Positions 8,057-20,169 of a DNA stretch of 56,501 nucleotides are shown one piece after another (position 1 is the first letter of the stretch; every line of letters begins with the position of its first letter). Under the pieces are notes generated by a model. The model ran no database searches. It was not told where the DNA came from and worked only from the letters and a program-made list of their open reading frames with translations. Made by a program: the position numbers and the translations under genes. This stretch comes from Variovorax sp. (lineage in GTDB: Bacteria > Pseudomonadota > Gammaproteobacteria > Burkholderiales > Burkholderiaceae_C): NCBI GenBank assembly GCA_004210915.1, contig SEGS01000014.1, positions 1-56,501 on the forward strand, given 5' to 3'.

Positions 8057-9345
8057 CCGTTCTCGCCCTCACGTTCACCGTGCTGCTGGTCATCGGCGTG
8101 CCGGTGGCGTTCTCGATCGGGCTGGCCTCGATCGCCACCGTGTTCGTGGCCGATTTGCCCATCGCGGTCGTGTTCCAGAAGATGGTCGGCGGCATGCAGA
8201 TCTTCTCGTTCCTGGCGATCCCGTTCTTCGTGTTCGCCGGTGAGCTGATGCTCTACGGCGGCATCGCGCAGCGCATCGTCCGCTTTGCCAACAGCCTCGT
8301 GGGCCATGTGCGCGGCGGCCTGGGCATGAGCAACGTGATCGGCTGCACGCTCTTCGGCGGCGTCGCCGGTTCGCCGGTGGCCGACGTGTCGGCCATGGGC
8401 TCGGTGATGATCCCGCTGATGAAGAAGGAGGGCTATGACGCCGACTACGCAGTCAACGTCACGACCCACGCGGCGCTGGTTGGCGCGCTGATGCCGACCT
8501 CGCACAACCTGATCATCTTCACGCTGGCCACCACGGGCATCGCCTCGGTCAGCGTGCTGAGCCTGATTCTCGCGGGCCTCATTCCCGCGCTGCTGCTCAC
8601 CGTCTGCAACCTGGCCGCGGCCTACTACGTGGCCATCAAACGCGGCTACCCGATCCGCGGCAAGTTCCCGGGCTGGAGCGAGGTGCTGTCGGCCTTCATC
8701 GCGTCCTTGCCGGGCCTGATGATCGTGGTGATCATCCTGGTGGGCATCCTGTCGGGTGTGTTCACGGCCACCGAATCGGCCGCAACCGCGGTGCTGTGGG
8801 CGCTGGCCGTGACAGTCTTCGTCTACCGCTCACTGAGCTGGAAGGACTTCCTGAAGGCTTGCGCCAAGGCCTGCAAGACCACCGGTGTGGTGCTGCTGCT
8901 GATCGGCATCTCATCGGCCTTCGGCTATTTCATGGCGCTGTACGAAGTGCCGCAGAAGACCGGCGACCTGATGCAGTCGGTGACGACCACCCCCTGGGTG
9001 ATCTTCCTGATGATCAACGTGCTGCTGTTCGTGCTCGGCACCTTCCTGGACATGGCCGCAACGATCCTGATCTGCACGCCGATCTTCCTGCCGATCGCCA
9101 TGCAGTTCGGCATGAGCCCGGTGCAGTTCGGTATCGTGATGCTGATCAACTGCGCGCTGGGCCTGAACACGCCCCCGGTGGGAACCACCCAGTTCATCGG
9201 TTGTGCGATCGGAGGTGTGTCCGTAGGGCAGGTCATGCGCTCGATATGGCCGTTCTACGGTGCGCTGCTGGTCTGCCTGATGCTGGTGACCTACGTGCCG
9301 ATGTTCTCGATGTGGTTGCCGGACCTGCTCAACGCACCGAAGTAA
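8047..9345 (+). CDS. dctM: TRAP transporter large permease DctM
   Basis: A 432-residue integral membrane protein of the DctM family, the sodium-coupled transport channel of the TRAP system. It is almost wholly hydrophobic with about eleven to twelve membrane segments. Typical motifs are [11 protein letters not shown] near residue 57, the [20 protein letters not shown] block near 105, and [20 protein letters not shown] near 375. It starts inside the dctQ end and stops 13 bases before galactarate dehydratase. The system needs DctP, DctQ and DctM, all of which are encoded here in the standard order. Confidence 0.95.
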   Translation: MELTVLALTFTVLLVIGVPVAFSIGLASIATVFVADLPIAVVFQKMVGGMQIFSFLAIPFFVFAGELMLYGGIAQRIVRFANSLVGHVRGGLGMSNVIGCTLFGGVAGSPVADVSAMGSVMIPLMKKEGYDADYAVNVTTHAALVGALMPTSHNLIIFTLATTGIASVSVLSLILAGLIPALLLTVCNLAAAYYVAIKRGYPIRGKFPGWSEVLSAFIASLPGLMIVVIILVGILSGVFTATESAATAVLWALAVTVFVYRSLSWKDFLKACAKACKTTGVVLLLIGISSAFGYFMALYEVPQKTGDLMQSVTTTPWVIFLMINVLLFVLGTFLDMAATILICTPIFLPIAMQFGMSPVQFGIVMLINCALGLNTPPVGTTQFIGCAIGGVSVGQVMRSIWPFYGALLVCLMLVTYVPMFSMWLPDLLNAPK

Positions 9346-9358
9346 GAAAAGAAAAGCC

Positions 9359-10942
9359 ATGGACGCCCCACGCGCACCCCTCACCATCGCCATGAACGCG
9401 CGTGACAACGTTGCGATCGTGGCCAACGACGGCGGCCTGCCCGCCGGCACCGTGCTGGCCTCCGGCCTCACGCTGGTCGACAAGGTGCCGCAGGCGCACA
9501 AGGTTGCGCTGGTCGACATCCCCGAGGGCGGCGAAGTGCGCCGCTACGACGTGGTGATCGGCTATGCGCTCAAGCCGATCCCGGCGGGCAGCTGGGTGCA
9601 CGAGCGCCTGCTGCAGATGCCCGCGGCACGCGAGCTGGTCGGCCTGCCGATCGCCACCGTGAAGCCCGCGCCGCAACCGGTGCTGGAGGGCTACACCTTC
9701 GAGGGCTACCGCAACCTCGACGGCTCGGTCGGCACGCGCAACATCCTGGCCATCACGCAGACCGTGCAGTGCGTGGCCGGCGTGACCGACTTTGCCGTGC
9801 AGCGCATCAAAGCCGAACTGCTGCCGAAGTTCCCGAACGTCGATGACGTGGTGGCGCTCGAACACACCTATGGCTGCGGTGTGGCCATCGATGCGCCGGA
9901 CGCGATCATCCCGATCCGCACGCTGCGCAACATCAGTCTGAACCCGAACTTCGGTGGTGAGGTGATGCTCGTCAGCCTCGGCTGCGAAAAGCTGCAGCCC
10001 GAGCGCCTGATGCCGCCCGGCACCATTCCCTTGATCGATGAACGCAACGTCGCGGACGTCGGTGCGAGCGAAGAGACCCGGCTCGACGTCGTGTGCCTGC
10101 AGGACGATGCGCACGTCGGTTTCATGTCGATGGTCGAATCGATCATGCGGCAGGCCGAAGAGCACCTGGAGCGCCTCAACGCCCGCCGCCGCGAGACCGT
10201 CCCGGCGAGCGAACTCGTGGTCGGCGTGCAGTGCGGTGGCAGCGACGCGTTCAGCGGCGTCACCGCCAATCCGGCGGTCGGCTACTGCACCGACTTGCTG
10301 GTGCGCGCGGGCGCGACCGTGATGTTCTCGGAAGTGACTGAAGTGCGAGACGGCATCGACCAACTCACCTCGCGCGCCAGCACACCGGAAGTGGCCGAAG
10401 CCATGATTCGGGAGATGGCCTGGTACGACGCTTACCTGGACAAGGGCCGCGTCGACCGCAGCGCCAACACCACGCCGGGCAACAAGAAGGGCGGGCTCTC
10501 GAACATCGTCGAGAAGGCCATGGGCTCGATCGTCAAGAGCGGCAGCTCGCCGATCTCGGGCGTGATCGCGCCCGGCGAGAAACTCAAACAGAAGGGCCTG
10601 ATCTACGCGGCCACGCCCGCGAGCGATTTCATCTGCGGCACGCTGCAGCTGGCCGCCGGCATGAACCTGCACGTGTTCACCACGGGCCGCGGTACGCCTT
10701 ATGGCCTGGCCGAGGTGCCCGTCATCAAGGTGGCCACGCGCGCTGACTTGGCGCGCCGCTGGCATGACCTGATGGACATCAATGCCGGCACCATCGCCAC
10801 CGGCGAGAAGACCATCGAAGATGTGGGCTGGGAGATGTTCCGGCTGATGCTCGACGTCGCCAGTGGCCGCAAGAAAACTTGGGCCGAGCACTGGAAGCTG
10901 CACAACGCGCTGGTGCTGTTCAACCCCGCACCCGTGACCTGA
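9359..10942 (+). CDS. garD: Galactarate dehydratase
   Basis: A 527-residue enzyme of the UxaA/GarD family that dehydrates meso-galactarate to 5-dehydro-4-deoxy-D-glucarate, the substrate of KdgD. The N-terminal SAF-like domain ([16 protein letters not shown], then [23 protein letters not shown]) is followed by the long catalytic domain with [32 protein letters not shown] and [11 protein letters not shown]. These match E. coli GarD almost residue for residue and differ from altronate dehydratase. The length agrees with GarD (about 520). This assigns the plus-strand arm to D-galacturonate through galactarate. No glucarate dehydratase (GudD) is present in the window. Confidence 0.93.
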   Translation: MDAPRAPLTIAMNARDNVAIVANDGGLPAGTVLASGLTLVDKVPQAHKVALVDIPEGGEVRRYDVVIGYALKPIPAGSWVHERLLQMPAARELVGLPIATVKPAPQPVLEGYTFEGYRNLDGSVGTRNILAITQTVQCVAGVTDFAVQRIKAELLPKFPNVDDVVALEHTYGCGVAIDAPDAIIPIRTLRNISLNPNFGGEVMLVSLGCEKLQPERLMPPGTIPLIDERNVADVGASEETRLDVVCLQDDAHVGFMSMVESIMRQAEEHLERLNARRRETVPASELVVGVQCGGSDAFSGVTANPAVGYCTDLLVRAGATVMFSEVTEVRDGIDQLTSRASTPEVAEAMIREMAWYDAYLDKGRVDRSANTTPGNKKGGLSNIVEKAMGSIVKSGSSPISGVIAPGEKLKQKGLIYAATPASDFICGTLQLAAGMNLHVFTTGRGTPYGLAEVPVIKVATRADLARRWHDLMDINAGTIATGEKTIEDVGWEMFRLMLDVASGRKKTWAEHWKLHNALVLFNPAPVT

Positions 10943-10958
10943 AAGAAGAGGAATCGAC

Positions 10959-11723
10959 ATGGAAGACCTGCAAGGCAAAACCGCCCTCATCACCGGCGCG
11001 AGCACCGGTATCGGTGCCGCCGTTGCCATCGCCTACGCTGCGCGCGGCATGCGCGTCGCGGTGCACTACAACAGCTCGGCCGATGCCGCCAACGCGGTGG
11101 TCGAGACCATCCGCGCGGCCGGCGGCGTTGCGTTCGCGCTCAAGGCCGACGTGCGCGACACCGCTGCGATCCGCGGCGCCGTCGAGCTCACGATCGCGGA
11201 GTTCGGCCACATCGACGTGCTGGTCAACAACGCGGGCAGCCTGGTCAAGCGCGTGCCGATCGCCGAGTTCGACGACGCGCTGTTCGACGAGGTGATGCAC
11301 ATCAACGCGCGCTCGGTGATTGCGTTCTGCCGGCATGTGGTGCCCCTGATGCGGACGCACGGCCAGGGCGGCAGCATCATCAACGTGTCTTCGGTGGCCG
11401 CGCGCAATGGCGGCGGGCCGGGCGCGTACCTCTACGCCGGTTCGAAAGGCTTCGTCAGCACGGCCACGCACGGGCTGGCGAAGGAACTGGCACCCGACAA
11501 CATCCGCGTGAACGCGGTGGCGCCCGGCGTGATCCAGACGCCCTTCCAGGACCGCTTCTCGACGCCCGCGATCCTCGAGTCCTTCAAGGCCGGCATTCCG
11601 ATGGGTCGCATCGGCGATCCGGACGACTGCGTGGGCGCGTTCCTGTACCTCGCCTCGGCGCAACTGTCGGGCTACGTGACCGGGCAGATCCTCGAAGTCA
11701 ACGGCGGCCAATACATGCCCTGA
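10959..11723 (+). CDS. SDR-family oxidoreductase of the uronate cluster
   Basis: A 254-residue classical short-chain dehydrogenase. The cofactor motif TGASTGIG lies near residue 13, NNAG near 90, the catalytic Ser in NVSSVAA near 143 and YxxxK as YAGSK near 159; the C terminus SGYVTGQILEVNGGQYMP is standard. It starts 16 bases after garD with a GAAGAGG ribosome site and is almost certainly in the same operon. The pathway encoded here does not need it, so it may reduce or oxidise another sugar acid such as a ketouronate or an aldonate. The exact substrate cannot be read from the sequence. Confidence 0.85.
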   Translation: MEDLQGKTALITGASTGIGAAVAIAYAARGMRVAVHYNSSADAANAVVETIRAAGGVAFALKADVRDTAAIRGAVELTIAEFGHIDVLVNNAGSLVKRVPIAEFDDALFDEVMHINARSVIAFCRHVVPLMRTHGQGGSIINVSSVAARNGGGPGAYLYAGSKGFVSTATHGLAKELAPDNIRVNAVAPGVIQTPFQDRFSTPAILESFKAGIPMGRIGDPDDCVGAFLYLASAQLSGYVTGQILEVNGGQYMP

Positions 11724-11806
11724 GCGGGCGGCGAAGCCTGCCGGCGCCCTGCCGATGGAGCGGGTTTATAGAATGCCGGCCTTGCAACGCATCCCAACCA
11801 AGCCAC

Positions 11807-12703
11807 GTGTCTGATCGTTCTGCCGTCCTCCCCCAGTACCTTTTCCCCAAGCAGGCCCTGACACGATTCGCGGGCTGGGTAGCCGGCAGGGAGCGCGGAC
11901 GTGTGACGACCTGGATCATCCGGCGCTTCGTGCGCAAGTACGACGTGAACATGGGCGAGGCGCTGGTCAGCGACATCGGCCACTACAAGAGCTTCAACGA
12001 CTTCTTCACGCGTGCGCTCAAGCCGGGCGTGCGGCCGCTGGCCCCGGCCGATCTGATTTGCCCGGTCGACGGCGCGATCAGCCAGGTCGGCGCCATCGAC
12101 GGCGAGCAGATCTTCCAGGCCAAGGGCCACCTCTACACGTCCACCGCGCTGGTTGGCGGCGATGCAGCGCTGGCGGCCGGTTTCGCCAACGGGAGCTTCG
12201 CCACCCTCTACCTGAGTCCGCGCGACTACCACCGCATCCACATGCCCTGCGACGGCCGGCTGTTGCGCATGACCTATGTGCCCGGCGACCTGTTCTCGGT
12301 CAACCCGGTCACGGCGCGCGGTGTGCCTGGCCTGTTCGCGCGCAACGAGCGCGTGGTGTGCGTGTTCGACACCGCGCGCGGCCCTTTCGTGCTCGTGCTC
12401 GTCGGCGCGACCATCGTCGGCAGCATGGAGACGGTGTGGCACGGCGTGGTCAATCCGCCGCGCACTGGCGTGATGAAAACGTGGCGCTACGACGACCAGA
12501 CCATCGTGCTGAAAAAGGGCGAAGAGATGGGCCGTTTCCTGCTCGGTTCCACGGTCGTCATGCTGTTTCCGGCCCCGGCCGTGGCCTTCCCGGGGGACTG
12601 GTCGCCCGGGCGTCCGGTGCGGCTCGGCGAAGCCATGGGAGATTTCCCGAATGATGCGACCCAAGCGCCACACCCCGCAGCCAGTGGGCGCGCGCAGCTA
12701 TAG
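11807..12703 (+). CDS. psd: Phosphatidylserine decarboxylase proenzyme
   Basis: A 298-residue inner-membrane enzyme making phosphatidylethanolamine from phosphatidylserine. The self-cleavage motif LGST is at about residues 245-248 (MGRFLLGSTVVMLF), where the Ser becomes the pyruvoyl group. The DFFTRALKPGVRPL segment, LICPVDGAISQVG and LSPRDYHRIHMP, with the catalytic His region, are all intact. The start is GTG 11807 with no strong ribosome site; the following residues MSDRSAVLPQYLFPK agree with the family. A short gap of 83 bases separates it from the SDR gene, and it belongs to a different functional unit. Confidence 0.95.
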   Translation: MSDRSAVLPQYLFPKQALTRFAGWVAGRERGRVTTWIIRRFVRKYDVNMGEALVSDIGHYKSFNDFFTRALKPGVRPLAPADLICPVDGAISQVGAIDGEQIFQAKGHLYTSTALVGGDAALAAGFANGSFATLYLSPRDYHRIHMPCDGRLLRMTYVPGDLFSVNPVTARGVPGLFARNERVVCVFDTARGPFVLVLVGATIVGSMETVWHGVVNPPRTGVMKTWRYDDQTIVLKKGEEMGRFLLGSTVVMLFPAPAVAFPGDWSPGRPVRLGEAMGDFPNDATQAPHPAASGRAQL

Positions 12704-12706
12704 AAC

Positions 12707-12735
12707 TTGTAGCAGCCAGCGGCTTGCGATATAGT
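12707..12735 (+). promoter_or_regulatory. Candidate sigma-70 promoter for the small HxlR-like regulator
   Basis: TTGTAG at 12707-12712 and TATAGT at 12730-12735 are separated by 17 bases, a good housekeeping promoter geometry, right after the psd stop. The region around AGCTATAGAACTTGTAGCAG also resembles a degenerate copy of a dispersed AGCTAT...TAGCAGC element of this bacterial family, so the match could be partly repeat-derived. Confidence 0.4.
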
Positions 12736-12827
12736 CGCCGGCCGAATCGGGCGGACCCGATACATCCAAGAAAAACACAAGGCGTCGTCCCTCCCGGACT
12801 CCGTCCCGCTCCGAGGAGATGTTGTCG

Positions 12828-13166
12828 ATGAGTACCAAGGAAAACGCGGCCGTCAGCCAGTTGCTCGCGTTGCTGGAAGCCCGCTACGCCCTGCGCGTGC
12901 TGTGGGCCCTGCGTGACGGCCATGCGCAGACTTTCCGGTTGCTGCAAGACAGCGTCGGCGGCATCACGCCGAACACCCTCAACACCCGCATCAAGGAACT
13001 GCGCGAAGCCGGCCTCGTGAGCCATGGCAGCGACGGCTACTGCCTCACCCTGAGCGGGCAGGACCTGCTCAAGCGCCTGTCGGACCTGCAGGCCTTCGCA
13101 GGCAAGTGGCAATTGAGCCAGGTCAAGAAGACGGCGCCCGTCGCCGCGCCGGCGGTCGGCAAGTAG
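12828..13166 (+). CDS. Small winged-helix regulator, HxlR-like
   Basis: A 112-residue protein made of one winged helix-turn-helix domain. The body ALLEARYALRVLWALRDGHAQTFRLLQDSVGGITPNTLN is read here as landmarks: RYALRVLWAL near residue 20, ITPNTLNTRIKELREAGLV near 50-68 and a wing ending in LTLSGQDLL near 80. This is the HxlR/MarR-like pattern of helix, recognition helix and wing, but the N-terminal Cys of many HxlR sensors is missing. The ATG at 12828 is favoured because GAGGAG lies nine bases before it; an ATG at 12819 would be too close to that site. Target genes are not evident. Confidence 0.75.
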   Translation: MSTKENAAVSQLLALLEARYALRVLWALRDGHAQTFRLLQDSVGGITPNTLNTRIKELREAGLVSHGSDGYCLTLSGQDLLKRLSDLQAFAGKWQLSQVKKTAPVAAPAVGK

Positions 13167-13238
13167 CGCTGCAGCGGACCGCGTTGCGGGCGCTGGGTAA
13201 ACTCCCTGCCTTTCTTTCATCGATTTCAAGGAGCCTTC

Positions 13239-13589
13239 ATGCCCACCACCCCTTCCGGCCTCCAGTACGAAGACACTCAAGTGGGTGACGGCGCCGAAGC
13301 CAAGGCCGGCCAGCACGTTCATGTGCACTACACCGGCTGGCTGTACAACGACGGCGTGCAGGGCGCGAAGTTCGATTCCAGCCACGACCGCAACGACCCG
13401 TTCGCGTTCTCGCTGGGCGCCGGCCAGGTCATCAAGGGCTGGGACGAAGGCGTCGCCGGGATGAAGATCGGCGGCAAGCGCACGCTCATCATTCCGGCCG
13501 CGCTCGGCTATGGCGCCCGCGGTGCCGGTGGTGTGATCCCACCCAACGCCACGCTGAAGTTCGACGTGGAGTTGCTCGACGCGCACTAA
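13239..13589 (+). CDS. FKBP-type peptidyl-prolyl cis-trans isomerase
   Basis: A 116-residue single-domain FKBP without signal peptide, hence cytoplasmic. It catalyses proline cis-trans isomerisation in protein folding. The conserved core residues are visible: [54 protein letters not shown] (key residues F, D, V-I, W) and the [23 protein letters not shown] end. AAGGAG sits six bases before the ATG. It ends 22 bases before a strong terminator, so it is probably transcribed separately from grpE-dnaK-dnaJ, though a chaperone-linked neighbourhood is suggestive. Confidence 0.93.
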   Translation: MPTTPSGLQYEDTQVGDGAEAKAGQHVHVHYTGWLYNDGVQGAKFDSSHDRNDPFAFSLGAGQVIKGWDEGVAGMKIGGKRTLIIPAALGYGARGAGGVIPPNATLKFDVELLDAH

Positions 13590-13610
13590 GCCCGCGTCAA
13601 CACCGCGAAA

Positions 13611-13634
13611 GCGTCCTTCGGGACGCATTTTTTT
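13611..13634 (+). terminator. Rho-independent terminator after the FKBP gene
   Basis: GCGTCC, loop TTCG, GGACGC (13611-13626) followed by ATTTTTTT. A perfect 6-bp stem with a stable UUCG tetraloop and a seven-T run makes this a textbook intrinsic terminator. Confidence 0.9.
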
Positions 13635-13635
13635 G

Positions 13636-13664
13636 CTTGAAACGGCCCGGATTGCCCCCAATTT
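13636..13664 (+). promoter_or_regulatory. Heat-shock (sigma-32) promoter upstream of grpE
   Basis: CTTGAAA at 13636-13642 and CCCCAATTT at 13656-13664 are separated by 13 bases. This fits the sigma-32 pattern CTTGAAA-N(11-16)-CCCCATNT with one clear deviation in the -10 part. It lies immediately after the FKBP terminator and 44 bases before the grpE start, as expected for the DnaK chaperone operon. Confidence 0.75.
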
Positions 13665-13707
13665 GGCCGCAATCCAACGATTTTTCGGCTCTCACCGCTT
13701 TTCAACC

Positions 13708-14265
13708 ATGTCCGCTGAAACCCCGCAGAACGATCCCCACCAACTCACCGGCGACGCCAGTCCCGAAGAACTCGAGGCGGCCCAGGCCGCCAACGAAGCC
13801 GAGTCGCAGGACCTGCAGGCCGAACTGATCGCCCTGCAGGCGAAGAACGCCGAGCTGTCCGACCAGTACCTGCGCGCGCAAGCCGACGTGCAAAACGCCC
13901 GCCGCCGCGCCGATGAAGAAATCACAAAGGCCCGCAAGTTCGCGGTGGAAGCCTTTGCCGAAAGCCTGCTGCCGGTGACCGACAGCCTCGAAGCGGGCCT
14001 GGCGATCGCCGATGCCACCGCCGAGCAGATCCGCGAAGGCACCGAGGCCACCTTGCGCCAGCTCAAGAGCGCGCTCGAACGCAACAAGGTGATCGAGGTG
14101 GCCCCGGCTGCGGGCACCAAATTCGACCCGCACCTGCACCAGGCGATTTCGGTCGTGCCGGCCGAACAGGAGGCCAACACCGTGGTGAGCGTGCTGCAGA
14201 AGGGCTACACGATCAACGAGCGTGTGCTGCGCCCCGCGCTGGTCACCGTCAGCGCGCCGAAGTAA
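13708..14265 (+). CDS. grpE: Nucleotide exchange factor GrpE
   Basis: A 185-residue GrpE, the exchange factor that releases ADP from DnaK. After an acidic disordered N terminus there is a long coiled-coil (about residues 30-90, with [32 protein letters not shown]) and the C-terminal beta domain containing [21 protein letters not shown] and a [16 protein letters not shown] ending. The reading frame is open further upstream, but ATG 13708 gives the usual length and lies downstream of the heat-shock promoter. It is followed by dnaK after 110 bases and then dnaJ. Confidence 0.96.
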   Translation: MSAETPQNDPHQLTGDASPEELEAAQAANEAESQDLQAELIALQAKNAELSDQYLRAQADVQNARRRADEEITKARKFAVEAFAESLLPVTDSLEAGLAIADATAEQIREGTEATLRQLKSALERNKVIEVAPAAGTKFDPHLHQAISVVPAEQEANTVVSVLQKGYTINERVLRPALVTVSAPK

Positions 14266-14325
14266 GTCGGCCGCCCACACGAAACCCACAGGAAATCCCC
14301 GCGCCGTCCCTTGAATCGCGCCGGG

Positions 14326-14334
14326 TTATCCACA
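14326..14334 (+). other. Perfect DnaA-box sequence in the grpE-dnaK gap
   Basis: TTATCCACA matches the DnaA box consensus exactly. It is a single copy, 42 bases before the dnaK start, without AT-rich unwinding sequence or further boxes, so it is not an origin. Chance or DnaA-mediated regulation of dnaK cannot be separated from the sequence. Confidence 0.35.
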
Positions 14335-14375
14335 CGTTCACAACAACCAATTTTTTAAAACTCAGGAGTCAGAAC

Positions 14376-16313
<1,938 letters not shown>

Positions 16314-16409
16314 CCTTCGTGCCCTGAACCGAGGCTGGATCACCTGAGAGGGTGAGCCAGCCTTTCACGCTTCCAGCGCCCCACCCTGCCCTGCCCGACC
16401 GACTACGCC

Positions 16410-17549
16410 ATGGCCACCAAACGCGACTACTACGAAACCCTCGGCGTCCCCAAGAACGCGAGCGAAGAAGAAATCAAGAAGGCTTATCGCAAACTCGCGA
16501 TGAAGCACCACCCGGACCGCAATCACGGCGACACCAGCAAGGACGCCGAGAACAAGTTCAAGGAGGTGAAGGAAGCCTACGAGATGCTGTCGGACGGCCA
16601 GAAGCGCGCCGCCTACGACCAGTACGGCCATGCCGGCGTCGACCCGAATATGCGCGGAGGCCCGGGCGCCGAAGGCTTCGGCGGCTTCGCGGAAGCCTTC
16701 GGCGACATCTTCGGCGACGTGTTCGGCGGTGCGCGTGGCGGGCGCACTAGCGGCGGGCGCCAGGTCTTCCGCGGCAGCGACCTGAGCTACGCGATGGAAG
16801 TGACGCTCGAGGAAGCGGCCGAGGGCAAGGATGCCCAGATCCGCATTCCGAGCTGGGACGATTGCGGCACCTGCAAGGGCAGCGGCGCCAAGCCCGGCAC
16901 CAAGCCCATCACCTGCACCACCTGCCACGGCCAGGGCGCGGTGCAGATGCGCCAGGGCTTCTTCAGCGTGCAGCAGACCTGCCCGCAATGCCATGGCACC
17001 GGCAAGATCATCCCCGAGCCCTGCGCGACCTGCCATGGCCAGGGCAAGATCAAGAACAACAAGACGCTGGAAGTGAAGATTCCGGCGGGCATCGACGACG
17101 GCATGCGCATTCGCAGCACCGGGAATGGCGAGCCGGGCACCAATGGCGGCCCGCCGGGCGACCTCTACATCGAGATCCGCCTGAAGAAGCACGAACTGTT
17201 CGAGCGCGATGGCGACGACCTGCACTGCGTGGTGCCCGTGAGCGTGACAACCGCCGCATTGGGCGGCGAGATCAACGTGCCGACGCTCAAGGGCCCTGCC
17301 GCCATCGACATTCCGGACGGCACGCAAAGCGGCAAGCAGTTCCGCCTGCGCGGCAAGGGCATCAAGGGCGTGCGCTCCAGCTACCCCGGCGACCTGTACT
17401 GCCATGTGCGCGTGGAGACGCCGATCAAGCTGACAGAGCACCAGCGCAAGCTGCTCAAGGAGCTCGACGACTCCCTGAAAAAGGGCGGCGACAAGCACAG
17501 CCCGACCGAGAAGGGCTGGCTCGACAAGGCCAAGGAGTTCTTCAGCTGA
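16410..17549 (+). CDS. dnaJ: Chaperone protein DnaJ (Hsp40)
   Basis: A 379-residue type I J-protein that delivers substrates to DnaK and triggers its ATPase. The J domain has the HPD motif within MKHHPDRN near residue 33. A Gly/Phe-rich segment (residues about 80-115) follows. Four zinc-binding CxxCxGxG repeats are visible as [24 protein letters not shown] and CATCHGQG between about 150 and 210. The C-terminal substrate domains are complete. It is the last gene of the heat-shock operon and faces aroQ across a terminator. Confidence 0.98.
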   Translation: MATKRDYYETLGVPKNASEEEIKKAYRKLAMKHHPDRNHGDTSKDAENKFKEVKEAYEMLSDGQKRAAYDQYGHAGVDPNMRGGPGAEGFGGFAEAFGDIFGDVFGGARGGRTSGGRQVFRGSDLSYAMEVTLEEAAEGKDAQIRIPSWDDCGTCKGSGAKPGTKPITCTTCHGQGAVQMRQGFFSVQQTCPQCHGTGKIIPEPCATCHGQGKIKNNKTLEVKIPAGIDDGMRIRSTGNGEPGTNGGPPGDLYIEIRLKKHELFERDGDDLHCVVPVSVTTAALGGEINVPTLKGPAAIDIPDGTQSGKQFRLRGKGIKGVRSSYPGDLYCHVRVETPIKLTEHQRKLLKELDDSLKKGGDKHSPTEKGWLDKAKEFFS

Positions 17550-17559
17550 TCGCTGATGC

Positions 17560-17585
17560 AAGCGGCCTCCGGGCCGCTTTTCTTT
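17560..17585. terminator. Terminator between dnaJ and aroQ
   Basis: AAGCGGCC and GGCCGCTT pair across a short TCCG loop, followed by TTCTTT on the plus strand. On the other strand the stem is preceded by A residues, so it may serve both convergent genes. Confidence 0.8.
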
Positions 17586-17589
17586 GGGG

Positions 17590-18039
17590 TCAGGTGCTGA
17601 CGCGCACCAGCGCTTCGATCGCCAGCGGATAACCCTTCACGCCGAGCCCCACGATGATCCCGCGCGCGGCCGGCGAGATGTACGAGTGGTGCCGGAATTC
17701 CTCCCGCGCATGCACGTTGGAGATGTGCAGTTCGATCAACGGCACGCTCGCGCCCTTGATGGCATCGTGCAGCGCGATCGACGTGTGGGTGTAGGCGCCC
17801 GGGTTCATGACGACGCCGAGCATCGTGCCGGCGGCCACCTCGCGGCCGGCCTCGTGGATCCAGTCGATGAGGAAGCCTTCATGGTTCGACTGCCGGCATT
17901 CGACCGCGACGCCCAGCTTCTCCCCTGCTTCCTGGCACAGGCGTTCGACATCGGCCAGCGTTTCGCGGCCGTACTGCGCGGGTTCCCGCGTGCCCAGGAG
18001 GTTGAGATTGGGGCCGTTGAGGACGAGGACTTTCTTCAT
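17590..18039 (-). CDS. aroQ: 3-dehydroquinate dehydratase, type II
   Basis: A 149-residue type II dehydroquinase of the shikimate pathway, converting 3-dehydroquinate to 3-dehydroshikimate as a dodecamer. The start [16 protein letters not shown], the flexible-lid Arg/Tyr region (YGRETL), [30 protein letters not shown] and the [20 protein letters not shown] block with the catalytic His are all intact. The reading frame stays open upstream, but [11 protein letters not shown] at ATG 18039 is the family start. It is convergent with dnaJ. Confidence 0.97.
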   Translation of the reverse strand: MKKVLVLNGPNLNLLGTREPAQYGRETLADVERLCQEAGEKLGVAVECRQSNHEGFLIDWIHEAGREVAAGTMLGVVMNPGAYTHTSIALHDAIKGASVPLIELHISNVHAREEFRHHSYISPAARGIIVGLGVKGYPLAIEALVRVST

Positions 18040-18058
18040 GGCATGCTTGTGCAGGTAG

Positions 18059-19234
<1,176 letters not shown>

Positions 19235-19242
19235 GCAGCGCC

Positions 19243-20169
19243 ATGAGCGCGCCACCCGATCCATCTCTCGGCACACTGCGCCGTGTGCAGGCCGGCGTGC
19301 TCGAGATCGCTTACTTCGAAAGCGGCCTCGCCGACGGCCCACCAGTGTTCCTGATGCACGGCTTTCCGTACGACGTGCACACCTACGCCGAGGTCGCGCC
19401 GATCCTCGCCGCTGCGGGCTGCCGCGTGATCGTGCCGTACCTGCGCGGCTACGGCGAGACGCGATTTCTCGACGACGCCACGCCGCGCTCCGGCGAGCAG
19501 GCCGCGCTCGGCGCCGACCTCCTGGCGCTGATGGATGCACTGGCCGTGCCGCGCGCGGTGCTCGCCGGCTACGACTGGGGCGGCCGCGCGGCCTGCGTGG
19601 TCGCGGCGCTCTGGCCAGAACGCTGTGCAGGGCTGGTGTCCTTCAACAGCTACAACATCCAGAACATCGCGAAGGCGATGGTGCCCGACACGCCCGCGAA
19701 CGAGCACAGCCTCTGGTACCAGTACTACTTTCACAGCGAACGCGGCCGCGCGGGCCTGGCGAAGGACCGCCGCGGCGTGACGAAGCTGCTGTGGAAGCTC
19801 TGGTCGCCGACCTGGCCCTTCGACGACGCGACCTTCGAGCGCAGCGCCGCGGCCTTCGACAACCCGGACTTCGTCGACGTGGTGATCCAGTCGTACCGGC
19901 ACCGCTTCGCGCTGGCCGAGGGCGACCCTGCGTATGCGGACATCGAGCGCCGGCTGGCCGCGCAACCCGCGATCACGGTGCCCAGCATCACCTTCGACGG
20001 CATCGACGACGGCGTGCGGCCACCGGCGGACGCTTCAGCGCACGCTGCCAAATTCACTGGCCCGCGTTCGCACCACCACGTGCCGGGCGTCGGCCACAAC
20101 ATGCCGCAGGAGGTGCCGCGCACCTTCGCCGATGCGGTGCTCGAACTCGTTCCGAATCTCACACCATGA
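19243..20169 (+). CDS. Alpha/beta hydrolase, epoxide hydrolase/haloalkane dehalogenase type
   Basis: A 308-residue alpha/beta hydrolase. The oxyanion motif HGFPYDVHTY is near residue 36 and the nucleophile elbow reads GYDWGG near 108, so the nucleophile is Asp rather than Ser. That is the pattern of soluble epoxide hydrolases and haloalkane or haloacetate dehalogenases. The catalytic His is probably in GVGHNMPQEVP near the C terminus. It begins eight bases after frmA and ends with a 4-base overlap with fghA, so it sits inside the formaldehyde operon. The substrate is unknown; one that yields formaldehyde or a glutathione-reactive aldehyde would fit. Confidence 0.88.
   Translation: MSAPPDPSLGTLRRVQAGVLEIAYFESGLADGPPVFLMHGFPYDVHTYAEVAPILAAAGCRVIVPYLRGYGETRFLDDATPRSGEQAALGADLLALMDALAVPRAVLAGYDWGGRAACVVAALWPERCAGLVSFNSYNIQNIAKAMVPDTPANEHSLWYQYYFHSERGRAGLAKDRRGVTKLLWKLWSPTWPFDDATFERSAAAFDNPDFVDVVIQSYRHRFALAEGDPAYADIERRLAAQPAITVPSITFDGIDDGVRPPADASAHAAKFTGPRSHHHVPGVGHNMPQEVPRTFADAVLELVPNLTP

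Noticed and set aside
14300..14375. Second heat-shock promoter or replication origin ahead of dnaK
   Set aside because: CTTGAAT is present but no matching -10 follows, and one DnaA box without AT-rich sequence is not an origin.
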